Shown here: positions 39,095 through 51,388 of the stretch, piece after piece
Numbering within the stretch: position 1 is the first letter of the stretch
Layout: each line of letters starts with the position of its first letter
From: Coriaria nepalensis
Lineage: Eukaryota; Streptophyta; Magnoliopsida; Cucurbitales; Coriariaceae
Reading direction: 5' to 3'
Assembly: GCA_027186245.1 (NCBI GenBank)
Contig: CP114484.1
Location: 11,108,001 to 11,172,000 of the forward strand
Length of the DNA stretch: 64,000 nucleotides
Position numbers and translations under genes: made by a program
Notes under the pieces: generated by a model
The model's database searches: none
Told to the model about the DNA's origin: nothing
What the model saw: the letters and a program-made list of their open reading frames with translations, nothing else

Positions 39095-41953
39095 TGTTGA
39101 TTTCTGTATTTGATCATCGGAATCTTGTAAGCCTGTCTGTACACATGTTGAATTGCTTCGTGTTCATCCAACTCGATCTTTGAAATTTTGGAGATGCATA
39201 TATGGCTTGAGATCATTGGTTTCCAAGACGAAGTGTTTCCTGTATTTGAATTAGTGCGGATTCAACTTTGGGAAAGCAAACTGAAGTTTCAAACCTTCAA
39301 TCTTGTTTCAAGTAATCTTGAAGTAATTTAAAATCTCAGTTTGGGATTGGGATTCTGCTTGGACCCACAAAAATCAATTTAAGCCCACAACTGATCAATT
39401 TAAGGCCAGCAGTTATTCTAACTTGCTTCTTCCATACCATCCGTCCGTCTTTCCAACTCCTCAACCCCATCCACAAACCCTTCTTCCCCCCTCTGCTTAA
39501 CCGCAATTGACATCTTGATAAATAGCCACCGGCACTTTCCTACCACTAGGCTTGTGCAAAAAAATAAAAAATTGTACCAATCAAAATCAACAATTTTCAG
39601 GTTTACCACTAAACTTTTATTTCGGCCGGTGTATCGGCCGGAATTCATGCTGCACCAATCGGTGAGTGTTTTTTGTAATATTGCTAAGTTAAATACTATT
39701 ATTAATATTTTGTTGTAACGACTTTTTTCTTCAAATATGATATATAAGTAACTTTACTAAATAAATTATTAAATAAAATACAAATTACAAACATTATCTT
39801 ATTATATATGCTCATAAATTATAAATCAATATAAAATAAAGTTAAAAAAAAAAAACAATATTTTAAAACATAGGGCTACCAAAGAGGAAAAAACAACTGA
39901 TCTTATATTTGATTGTTTAGCGATATTTCATTAGAGCTTTATAGCTTTGAATATTATGGACGAAATCTGAACATTAATTTGTCTAGATCTGCAGATGTTT
40001 CCTTCATTGCTAACAATTTACGATTTATTCCACTTATGGGTTCTTTCCATTTTCTTTTGTTCTTTTGCTACATTATTATTATGATACTCTTAAGACTCCA
40101 ACTAAAGGATATAACACAATGAATTTTCATGTCCAATTGATATAATTAAGTAGTAATGAAGGAAAAAAAGGGCCAATGTGTTAAAAACCGACAGGTCCAG
40201 GATTGGTTTCTGTTAGTGGTAACAACCAAATTGGTCAGTTACCAGAGTCGGTGTCTTGTTTCAGTTCGGTTCGGTTTTTACCCAAATCGGCTTTCGCAGA
40301 ACTCTACCTACTAATATGCTAGGGCCATGCCACCATAAAGACTCACCGCCTCCAAAACAGAGTTCCATCCACAACGAGTCACGAACACCCCCACCGCTTC
40401 ATGGCCCGGCACTGCCACTCCCGGGCCCACCGCTTAATCACCAATCCCTTGTTTCTAGTATTCTCCCAGAACCCGTCTTGGCAATAACACACATGTCAAA
40501 GTCAACTGTTCCGTCCACGTGTTTGATTTTCCAACAGTTTTAATTAATTAAACTAATAAAATAAACTTGATTTGGATGGTGTTACGTTTAGGGCTGTTCA
40601 TGAGTCGTGTAGTTGGTTTTTGTTTTTTTTTTTTTAGTTCGAATGTTGCGGGTGGGTTTCTATTAGAAAAATAACCGACCAGGATATATGAGAGAGAGCT
40701 GATTTCGGCAAGGGTGGCGGTGGCTTAGGGTGGGAACTGTAGGGTTTCTCAAGTCCGGAGAGTGGAGGAATGCAACAGTGGAATCAGAAAATGGACAAAT
40801 AGCTTCGGTGGCGGCAAAGAAGCACCAAGAAAAAAAATGAGGCGGCAATAAAATGAATCAAATAAACTATTTTTTGAAAAACAAATTGCCTTTTAAGCCT
40901 AGATCGGGGCGGATTTAACCGGTGGGTGGAACCACCCCGCACCACTGGGTTGGGTAGATTGCATCAAGCCAACATCCATGTGCATGGCCTCAGTTTTGAA
41001 TTGTGAATTGTGTTGCATCGCATCATAATATTTATTTTATTTAAAACATGATATTTATTTTATTTAAAATCGAATTGAGTTACTCTGAATAATTTGATAG
41101 TAAATAAATAAAATTTAAAAATTTTCGATTAAAATTTAGTAAATAAAAATAAAAATAAATTTTTATCATTTTAATTTTATTATTTAATATTTAAAAATTC
41201 CAAATGGGCGGAGAAAATAACATATTAGCCACAGCCAACCCCGGCACCGTAATAACCTCACAGTGTACTTACCGTCCTGCGAATATCACCCTTGCGTGCT
41301 TCGCTTTTATCAGCCAAACGAAATGACCTAATATTCAAATCAATGTATTTTACCCACTGAAATTCATGAATAACAGCTTCTTTGTTTCATTTTCAAATTG
41401 GATCAATCACCATTTAACCATAAAAATCAATATTTACTCTTTTCCATACTCAAAAGTGAAAATTAAAAACAATTACTAGAAACACCATTTTTCCATGTGT
41501 AGGACCACAAACCAACATTCCATCAGCAGCCATGACTATAAAAGAAATGACGAATTGAGAGGAACGTGAGACATGGAAAATTGACGCACGAAGTGAGTCG
41601 TTTTCCACGTGAAGGACCTAACTTTGAAATGAATGTTAAGTACTTGTTGAACATATTTGAGTACAATCTCACCAGATTGTAGATGTATACAGTCGTATGA
41701 ACATATTTGAGACCCCAGAAAGAGAGAATACTTGAAAATATTTAGGTATCAAGTTGCGCATGAGTGAAAACCCATGTTTCCAATTCGGGCCATTAAGAGT
41801 ACCAAATCCTCCCCAGGGGGAACGAAAACATCAGGTATTGTTTAAAGGGCATTTTTTCCTCTCACCACATGACACCACTATTCAGTTTTGCCATATTTCC
41901 AGAATGAAAAGATTTAAAGACTAAAAGGTAAAACCTCCCTCCTTAAAGGAAAA
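39095..41953. other. Intergenic DNA with transposon-like segments
   Basis: 3' flank of the S13 gene, then a candidate non-autonomous hAT element (39547-40306, listed separately), then DNA with hAT-like or gypsy-like flavour around 40580-40960 whose ends cannot be fixed. The frame at 40256-40543 crosses the candidate element boundary and is probably chance. The stretch from about 41000 to 41950 shows nothing recognisable. Confidence 0.5.
39547..40306. mobile_element. Candidate non-autonomous hAT-type DNA transposon
   Basis: A 760-base segment begins with TAGGCTTGTGC and ends with GCAGAACTCTA. The end, read on the other strand, is TAGAGTTCTGC, matching the start at 8 of 11 bases. The flanking 8 bases are CCTACCAC on the left and CCTACTAA on the right, matching at 6 of 8, as expected for an old hAT target-site duplication. 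The TAGG-GTGC terminus and internal CGG-rich and TTCGGTT-rich words are common in plant hAT elements. There is no transposase frame. The imperfect ends mean it is old, or that the match is partly chance. Confidence 0.45.
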
Positions 41954-43820
41954 TCAAGAGTGCCTAGTTTCGTTGCAACATTCCTGCTTTACGGTCTCAG
42001 AAGAAAAGGCCTTCTTAATGGGTTTCGGGGGAAGCGTAGCAATTCTTCTGCCGACAGCTATGGAACTGTAGCCACGAACACCGTTACTAGGTGGCGACAG
42101 AATCAAAGGCAGAAACTGGCCAGTGTGACACCAAAAGATCTTGTTACTGAATGCAGCTTTTAAAGCTGATTTACCCTACAAAGCCACAACACAACAAGAT
42201 TATGAGCAACTCGAGCAAATTATCTTACAACAGATACATAATTGTATTCATATAATAGCAAAAGTATTAAACCAACCTGTATTTTAGCAGTACACACTTC
42301 GCAAACTTTTCTATTAACATCAACCTCCCAATTGTAGCTCTGATAAGCATTAAAAAATCGGCTAGAAGCAGTGGAATTCGTAAAATTCACAAAAGCGTAC
42401 CCGAGATTAGATGCTCTTCCTTCGTACCAAAACTTGCTAAAGATACAGAGAATAATTGAATAAAAAAGTACATATAAATACATCACAGTTCCTAGTTACA
42501 TGAAGAAAAGCTGATGTATGGCTTAAACGGACGAAAACCAACCGAACACTTACCGGAAATCCATCGGAACGTAGACAAAGTCGTACTCTGACTTCCATAA
42601 ATCAGACCGCAACCTAGCCCTTCTATTCTCATCCTTACAGTGCTCATCCAGGATATGAAGAATATCACGCCTCCTAATTTATATTTATTATCAACGTCGA
42701 CGCTGACAAGTCAGAAAGGAACTACATAGATAATCAAGTGAATTATGAACGTCCATGTATGTATGTATATATGTTTGAATGAATGCATGCATGCATGGTA
42801 AAACCGCACATCATACTAGATTAACGAACAGACGATGGTGATAGGGTTCGGCATGCAAGCATGCATGGTCTGACGAGTAAATCCGAAGGAGCACCCATCA
42901 ATTCTATCAAGGGAAACTCTCCCAATAGAATGTCCTGACAGCGATAAGTTATGAAACAACGAGTTCGACAAAAAGACAAACTTTGACAGAGAAAGCTCGA
43001 CCAAACAAACAAGACCCGCTTTTCCTTACCACATAATTTTATGTTTCCCTCGTTCTCGGTCGCAGTTTGGGAGCAAAAATGTGGCGCGGGATTTCTAATG
43101 TTCTTTTCTAAAGTAACCCATTTCGCACAAAACTGGAGTCCAACAGAAATTCATTAATTACTTAATTACTCTAAATATTCTAAAACCATGCATCAGTTTC
43201 AAGCAGGTAAAATCAAAAGTATAAAGAAGAGAAGAGAGATGGAATTATGGGGAAACATACTTAAACTGATTTGGGATGTTCTTGATCATGACGGTCGTAA
43301 CGCCAGATGCCACGAAATCGCAAGTAGAAGAAGGCGGTGAACGAGGAAGAGCCGAAATTACTCCACCGCTCTCCTTCCGCTCCTTTTTGGTCTCTACCCA
43401 CATCAACTTCTTCTGTGACCTTCTATACACAGTAGTAAGACCACCGTGTTTCTTCTCTGGAAGAATTTCAGGATAAAGCTGAGTACGATGAGGCTCGAAA
43501 TAACAGTCATTTCTACAATTTCCCATTAGATCACTCTCGCCCTTAAAAACTAGCCCATGATCAGCATAACCGCTCCCGTAGGGCAAGAATGGGTACGAAC
43601 TTACGTCAGAGGAGGAGCAAATCGAACGATAGTCGAGGTACCAGAGCGGTGTGGTCTGAGACGTATAGTACTGGTACCGATGAATAGAATACGGGCAGCC
43701 TAAAGCCTGCTGTGTCGGGGGAGGCGGCGGGGGCGGTAGTGCTGGACGGCAAGGTACATGGGATGGGAAAGGGGCTGCGTTTGGGTTGAGTGATTTCGAA
43801 ATATCGCGAGAAGTAGCCAT
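41954..43820 (-). CDS. Mei2 C-terminal RRM-only protein (MCT-like)
   Basis: Short plant member of the Mei2-like RNA-binding family that keeps only the C-terminal RRM (RRM_2), as in Arabidopsis MCT1/MCT2; related to TERMINAL EAR1-like regulators. Four exons on the minus strand: 43820-43261, 42673-42554, 42436-42277 and 42175-41954, giving 353 residues. Residues 1-170 are low-complexity, with a Pro run at about 28-36 and Tyr/Ser-rich sequence. The RRM covers about 174-283: TTVMIKNIPNQFKRRD (RNP2-like), YDFVYVPMDFR, and NLGYAFVNFTN (RNP1-like), ending with the family's CEVCTAKIQ. The two or three upstream RRMs of full Mei2-like proteins are absent. Targets and function are unknown; a role in meristem or reproductive RNA control is inferred from relatives only. 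Confidence 0.9.
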
Positions 43821-46080
43821 TTGAACCGAATCGGATGAGAATTGCTCGGAATTTAATGGGCAAAAGAGGAAGTGATTAATAGAGAAGGGATTAGTGGCAA
43901 GACGAACCGACTTGGCGTGTTTCTGTAGTAGAGAGCAAGTGGAGTTGAACAGGAGGCGGGGTGGAGGGTTAGGTAGAGATGAGAGTGAGGCGGGAACAGT
44001 GAGAGTTGTTAAGGAAGGAAGGAGAGATGGAGGGATAAAGCAAAAGCAATGATGAAGAATATTGGAAATGGAGCTGGGAGGAAGCAGCAGATGAGATCAC
44101 AATTTTGTGTGAATATCTTCTGCATTTAATGCTCTCTGCAGTCTGCTCGCTCCCATTACAAGACAAACCGTTCGGTCTTTCCCTCTTCCTCATTTCCTTG
44201 CTTACCACCTTTTTGGCGGCCGTGGCGGGTGTTTTTTTTTTTTTTTAATTCGAAAACTCTTCTATCTATGATATATATATGATATTATAAATAATTACTA
44301 ATTTATTATATTTCATTTAACTTTAATTTATATATTATTGTAAGTTTTATATATATAGAGTATATAGTCAAGCAAGATGGTCGTAAAATGATTACTGCAT
44401 GAACTTATTTTATTTAACTTTAATTTATATATTATTATAAAGTTTATATATATAATCAATCAATTAAAATATGATTACGAACTCACAAATGATTAAAAAA
44501 AGGCATTCTTGCCTTATTGTAAAAGTTTTATGCAGAGATATTAAAATAGTTCGTCCAAACTTATGCAAGCCATAATTTTTATTATTTAAGGTTGGTTAGG
44601 TTCGGTCCATTTATGTGCTAGGCTTATGGGGAAAGGTTTAAAATGAATCGGATTTATGATCATTCTTTTTTTTTTTAAATAAAAAGTAAAAAATATAATA
44701 AATAAAATATTATCGGTTTCAACCATCGTATCATTATAATAAAATATTTCTCATTTATGATATATCTATCAGGCTAATCCCCTAAGAAGAGCTCTTAGCC
44801 TCTTTACTAAGCAGATACGATTGGATTCTTTATACACGATGTTAGATAGCAATGCAATGCATGTAGCTCTGATGAATAACATCATATTTCATGTCATGGT
44901 TAAACCTCCTCGATTAGCACGTTTAAAGCGGTACTCTTCTTTCAAAACTATTTTATCAAAATTACTGACACTATCTATGATCATTAATCATACCATCCTG
45001 CTCCAATTATTGTCGGCTTGATAGCACATCTTAACTTCCCTTGAAGTAATTAATACTACGCGGCAGCTATGATTCGATTGAACTGTGCGTTGTATATTAG
45101 AGAGAGTACTGTTATAGTTTAATGATTATATCTATAGCCATGTCTTTCAGTCTTTGTAATGAAAAAGCAACGGAGAAGAGATGGCAGCGGCAGCACAGCA
45201 GTCTGATTAGATAAGAGAGGACCCATGATCCGGGTCTGCCCGGCCCGTTTGAGAAGTAAGAACAGATCAGAATATATGCATTGATGATAGTGGGGGGCGT
45301 TTCAATTGGGTAGAGAAGAGGTTCATTTCTGGTAAGAGAATCGACAAGGTACAAAACTGAGCAGCAGCAAAGTATGATTTCCATGTCTATCTTTATTTTA
45401 ATGTCATATTCCCACATGTTAACACACACACAAAACACACTGCCCTTGAACCTAAGACTACTGGCTGCCGCTTACCTTTGTAAGTTATCATCATCGAACC
45501 ATGCAAAAAAAAACCCAGAAGTTCTGTGCCTCTGTCGTACGTAATTAAAAACGCAAACAACTCTCAAACTGAAACCTTCTCCTCCCGTCTTTCAACTGTT
45601 CCTCTACGCTTCTCTCTACAGTTTTACTTATCTCCCTAAAATGGTGCAACTTTGCAACAACCTATACTCTATACATCTATCCTCTCTTCCTAGGGTTGAG
45701 CTTTGACTTTTTTAGAGAATCAGACAGCATGCAATCCACCGTGAAACCTGAACCACTCCCCATTGAAACGGGCATGCAATAGTAAACTTACCATGTGCAT
45801 GCTTGATTCTTACCAAAACATCGCCCACAGTCAAGAGGGTTTCTCTACTAGTGTAAGAAACTGATTTATTTATTATTCCACGATTCAGATAAGCCTACTA
45901 AGCAGCCTAAAAGGAGTTTGTAGGGGATGGGCGCCCTATAATGCTTTTTTGTTGATTACTGTCAACTTTTCCTTAGCTACGAAATAGTTATGAGGTTGAT
46001 GTTTCATGGTTTTATAAATTCAACATGAAGACAAGAGGGGATGATGGTATGTCATGGTGCCATGGACTGGATTTGCAAGT
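43821..46080. other. Promoter of the MCT-like gene and gene-poor DNA
   Basis: Bases 43821-44230 probably contain the leader and promoter of the MCT-like gene, with purine-rich tracts. Beyond that the DNA is AT-rich with no supported gene. Two copies of a 43-base AT-rich segment (44315-44357, 44412-44454) are listed separately. Frames at 44821-45021 and 45112-45438 show no domain. Confidence 0.5.
44315..44454. repeat. Direct repeat of a 43-base AT-rich segment
   Basis: The segment starting ATTTAACTTTAATTTATATA occurs at 44315-44357 and again at 44412-44454, 97 bases apart, with few differences. This looks like a local tandem duplication within AT-rich DNA. Confidence 0.6.
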
Positions 46081-46089
46081 ATGCGTAAA

Positions 46090-46940
46090 AAATTTCACTA
46101 TAAAAAATAAAAAATAATTAAATTAAATTAAATTATAATAAATATTGAATTTAAATAAAAATTACTCTTCTTTTTATGCCCTTGTTTGATCATTTTGAAA
46201 TAAGTACTTTAGTTAAAAAGTGACGATTATTTATAATATGAGGATATGTAGATAGTTGAAGTTTTATTTATAATTTTAAAATTTTAAATATATTATATAA
46301 AATTTTATTATAACAATAAATCATTTTAAAATTATATTATAATAAAATTTTATCACAATTATAAATATTAATATCATATATCACATCATAATCAAACTTT
46401 TTTATACTTATAAATATCTATTTCATATATTACGTCATACATAATATTAAAATCGAATCTCATGAAGATTTATTTTCATTATATCATATTATAACTTAAC
46501 TCCATTAACAACTATTCATATAAATTTTATATATCACATAATTTATCATACAATAATCAAACTTAATCACTACCACTCACATATTATATCATAATTAAAT
46601 TTTATCATAATTATAAATATTATTTTTATATATCTTATCATCAATTACATAAAAATTAAACTTTATCACAATTATAATTTTCATATATCAAATCAGGACA
46701 AAACTTCATTACCACAACCATATTATATATGTTTTATTATATCGCATCATCTTTCACATAAGAATCGGATTTTATCATAGTCACAAATGATATATTACAT
46801 CATAACCAAATTTTATTCATAATCATTAATGTCACTTTCATTCTATCATAACATATGTTATATAAGAATCAAACTCCATAACAATCAGAAATATTATTTT
46901 CATATATATATATATATATTTTTTGAAATAAAAAAATATC
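46090..46940. repeat. AT-rich degenerate tandem repeat array
   Basis: About 850 bases, nearly all A and T, in which a degenerate unit recurs. The words TTTTATCA and TTATAAATATTA, followed by CATATATCA and ATCATAA, come back about every 60-85 bases (for example near 46345, 46400, 46600, 46660 and 46800). It ends in a TA microsatellite near 46900-46918. It could act as a matrix-attachment-like or recombination-prone segment, but that is inference. Confidence 0.6.
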
Positions 46941-49900
46941 TGATAAAATATATTAATGATAAAAGAAATTAGAGGAGAGAAATAGAGTAAAATGAAATAT
47001 TTGGCGAGTGAATAGCGAAGGGAATGTAATGATGATTAGGGAAAGAGAGATGAAGGTGTCAAACAGTGTGTGAGCGGTTCCCTAGACAGATCTCCCGCCG
47101 ATTAAGAATCCAACTGCTCCGCCCTCTAATCAAACGCTCGCTTTTCATCTCTGAGTCCCAAGACTGTCTGTCCATCCTACATTAAATTCTTTCTGCTCGT
47201 TGAGGATAAAGTGGGACCCTCCTCTTGTTTTGCCTCAGTCGCATTCCTCTCTGTTTTGACTACATTTTTTTGCAATGTTCCTGTCGTTGTCACTTCATAT
47301 TTGTCTTTTCTTGCACAACAACCACACGCACCTGATCAGATCCCATTGATGTTTGACGTTTGATGTTTCTCCCACCTGATCACTTCCTTCGGCCTTTGCT
47401 GAAAACAATAGTGGGCTTTGGACTCAACATATTATTTTTTTGGGGCCAAATTGGACCCAACAACATACATCACTATTAATTCTCACTGAAAGCATTGGGC
47501 TTGTGAGGAATATTTGGAACGGCCCACATGTGAAAAGCCTTTGATGTATCTTAATTTTATTTCACAAGCGAGTTTAGACGGTTGGTTGGTGAAATGAGCT
47601 TATAAAATAATTAATACGGCCTCTATATATATATATATATATATATATATCAAAGTGTTGGATATGAGTTCGAATTCCAACTATTATGCAAATGTGACAC
47701 TTAAACCTTATAACTTGTTAAAGGAATTTGATTTTAACTGACCCCACTAGATATCTTGTAAGCAAAGCAGTCATCATTCTTAAGACAAAACATGATTTGC
47801 ACAACAATTTAACATTAAACTAAACTAAACACTAAACTAAAATAATTTGAGTTTGAAAGCTATCTTTTTCCAAGTGGTAGGTGTGGGGTTCAAGTGGGGC
47901 TTCTTTTGTCTTCATTCCCGGAAACACCACCCAAATCCCTATTAACTTTTCCTCTCTCCTTTTCAATTCAAAAATTTGTGTGCCCACGAAATTTGGTAAT
48001 CGTTTTTCTCAAGTTTATTTTCCTCTCGAGTGTAATGGAAGGAAATCTCAACCGTTGATATCTATATATATATATATATGTAGATGGGAACCTCACCATA
48101 CATACGTGTATGAATCAATAATTGAGACTTTCCTTGCATTTGTTTCTCAAATACAATTGTAAGGAGTTCTATCATATGATTGATTGAGTGAGTATAATAA
48201 GATGTCTATCCTTTGGAAATTAGGATTAGTTTTATGGACAAAGCAACGTGGACCTGTGGCCCCCAGCTGAGATCAACGTGGCTCCTTAGGTTTTCAATTA
48301 TAACGTTGTTAAAAGTCCAAATAAAATAATGGGTTAAGAAGCCTGGCCCGATAATATAAAAATCCTTCTTTAGAATGATGAAGGGAAGAAATAGAGAAGT
48401 AATGAACTTTTCAACAAAAGGATCTCAATCAAGTAGTGACATAAAGTAGAAAATGAAGATAAAATTTGGTGATAAAATAAGGTCCATAGAACATGAAGGT
48501 CCCTTAATAAGGGAAGGGAGGGGGAGGCCCATTAGGCTCGCAGTGGAGCAGCACCTGATATGAGATTCTTGCATCCCCATCGGCGATCGCCATCTAATTC
48601 CACTGTCCTCTTTCTCTCTCTCATCTTTCCCTTTGAACTAAATTTAAACCACAGAGTTCTTATTGAATCATCATTCTCACCTCTCTATTTCACTAATTGT
48701 CAACTACTCTATGTCCCCAATTAGATGCTACTCATTCATTTTAATTCATGAAGATTTTTAGGACCACATCGAGCATTCCCTAACGAAACTTTTCAAATCC
48801 ATGGAGACTGATTGTACTTGTCTTTGATATTTTTTTTTTTTTTTTTAATAATTCATATTGTTGAAATTCAAAATATTTTAATACTCGTACAGATGTCACC
48901 TTTTCGAAATAGGGACATGAATTTCATTGTTTATCCAAGAAGGTAATTTATAACTAGAGTACTCACTTGATTAGTAAGATCATTTTGTTTCTATATATTT
49001 ATTTATATAGTTGTTTTTATGTTAGAGATGAATGAGGTTTACAGGGATGATGATATACATAGGGTAGTCTATATAACCCTACACCTTTTAAGGCAAGTGG
49101 ACAATATGATTGTGTTGAAAGATTGATTGTCTAAACTTTCTTTAATTAGGTGGGAGGGTGGGATGTGGTGATTTATGAAAATTCTAAACAATAATAATAT
49201 GGAAAATGAGAGTTAGTAAGGAGTTGGGGCTAAGTGTTCCCTCAAATTGGAACCTCATGTTGGCAACAATCAGGACCAGAAGCCACACTTATCTTTTCTT
49301 ATTAAGACTGCCTACCCCCCAAATAGCATACAATCCCACATTCCACCCCTCTATCACATCTCTTTCTTTCTTTCTTTCTCCTGAATAAAATAAAATGACG
49401 GGGTGCAAGTCACGTTGTATATGGGTCAATACTCCTACACAATTATTTTTGTTTTTTTTTTTTTTTTTTTTTAAATTTTCTTATTCTATTTTAGTTACGT
49501 AAATGAGCTATAGTAATAAGAGGGGAAGCTATTAAGAAGAAAAAAAAAAAACACACACACACACACAAGTATTAATAACGGGGAAGGAAGAGTTGTCTGT
49601 CCCCTTGGTGTGCAAACGGCCCTATAGACAGCCCTTAATGTTTCGGGGGAGAATGGTCTTCTTTTTCCGACAAATGGCCGCAACCCATTTACCAATAAAT
49701 TCTCATTACTCGTTGCCGCTGCAAACGCAACGTCATTTTTAATGCCTCCATCTCCCATGGCCAGCCTTTAGCCTACCTCATCATATCTATACAACTCCAA
49801 CATACGATATACCATACCATGATGTCACGTGTTTTTTACAATACCTGTCGAATAAAGTGTGAGTTAAATTGGGGTTTGATTAGATTAATGTAGGAAATGG

Positions 49901-50193
49901 CTTAGGTGGTTGTTGCCTATAATTAGTAAAAACCTCAATGGGTATGTAAGACTTGAGGATAAGCTTCTGAATTTGGTTTAGTATATTAAAAATGATCATG
50001 CAATTTGCATAGGAAGAGTCCCTCTCATTCTTAATTATCACTGTCAAGTAATCTACCAACCCACAAATTAATGCCAATTCGATTAGTTTTCAAATCAATC
50101 TCTCGTTTTCTACACAGCTTTAGCAATTCATCCACCCATTCTACAATTATGTACGTAGGGCTCTTGTTTATGGTAATGGTTGTCACACGCACG

Positions 50194-50227
<34 letters not shown>

Positions 50228-50563
50228 TTATTTCAATCATAAAATGAACGTCACAATTTAGATATCATCAATAATTTTTAAAGATTCTCTCATTCTATGT
50301 ATCAGTGAGATTATTTTTTATTTTAAGATATTATTTTTTAGTCTAATACATTGTACATTATATATGATCTGTGCAATAATTTATTCCCTCTACTCATCTC
50401 TATTTCTCTCAAAATTCATATGAAATTAATTCAACAATGAAAATTCAATTGCTTAACACGACATCTATGATACAAAATATACGTGCCAATCATCATGATA
50501 CAATAAATCATAAATCTTAATCACGTGATCATAATGTATATATATATATATATGTTTGTATAG

Positions 50564-50611
<48 letters not shown>

Positions 50612-50990
50612 TGGAAGTATGAAGGTGGATTATGTTCGAGTTATTTGAATGATCTTGAATTAAGTGTAGTTCATTAATAAATATATGTCACATATAGTAA
50701 AATAATTGCCTGACTCATTTATTTTAAAATGAAGTACTACATCTTTATTCATAAATTAAGTATAGTTTAGGACCAACTAAATACATACATCACCACTAAT
50801 CTCACCGCAGCACATAGTTATTATATTCATCGATACTCAAAAGAAGACCAAGGCGATTTTGTCCAAATCTTGGAAACATGTAATATGTATGTACATGATA
50901 AGATATAATAATGCTGTGTAACAGATATCCTCCACTACCTATGCGATGAATCTTCAATTTCCAACTATAATATATATATTTTGCGTAACA
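46941..50990. other. Gene-poor DNA with microsatellites
   Basis: No gene is supported in these 4 kb. TA repeats occur at about 47624-47650, 48061-48079, 50195-50221 and 50539-50608, with poly-T at 48831-48847 and 49451-49472 and a CA repeat at about 49550-49567. Scattered short open frames (for example 47881-48162, 49206-49388, 49495-49758) carry no domain, signal or conserved motif. Confidence 0.55.
50562..50608. repeat. (TA)n microsatellite
   Basis: About 23 uninterrupted AT/TA units, preceded by a shorter tract at about 50539-50552. It is likely to be length-variable. Confidence 0.85.
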
Positions 50991-51388
50991 AATGGTCCTA
51001 TTGCTCAACCTCAGATGGTTGAACTCATTCAAGAGAGTCAGATGAAGGGTCCACCTTGGGATGGGGTTAAGGAGATAACCCAGGTCAGTAGTTGGATAGT
51101 AAATGCCTTGACCTCAGCCTTAGTCCTGGAGGAGGTCTGGTCGAAAAGATCTGGGAAGTGGTCCGCTAAGGAAGGAGCTAATGAACTTCTTGGAGATGAG
51201 GCCCAAGATATTAATGGGTCACCAGCTAAAGGGGGCGCACAGTTCCAAACGTATGAGCCGATGTTGAGGGCCTGGTGGTAAGGAAGAATGTGCCCTGACA
51301 CCTCACAAGCGGACCCTCATGCCGATAGCCTATTAGTGTTTTGTCCTAGGGCACAACCTATGAGAGAGGCGTGAGATGGAAGATCAAG

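Noticed and set aside
40589..40960. Second hAT-like start (TAGGGCTGTTCATG)
   Set aside because: No matching end or target-site duplication could be found downstream.
45112..45438. 108-residue minus-strand frame
   Set aside because: No domain or conserved motif, no promoter signs, and unusual composition (Cys/Ile/Leu) consistent with chance.
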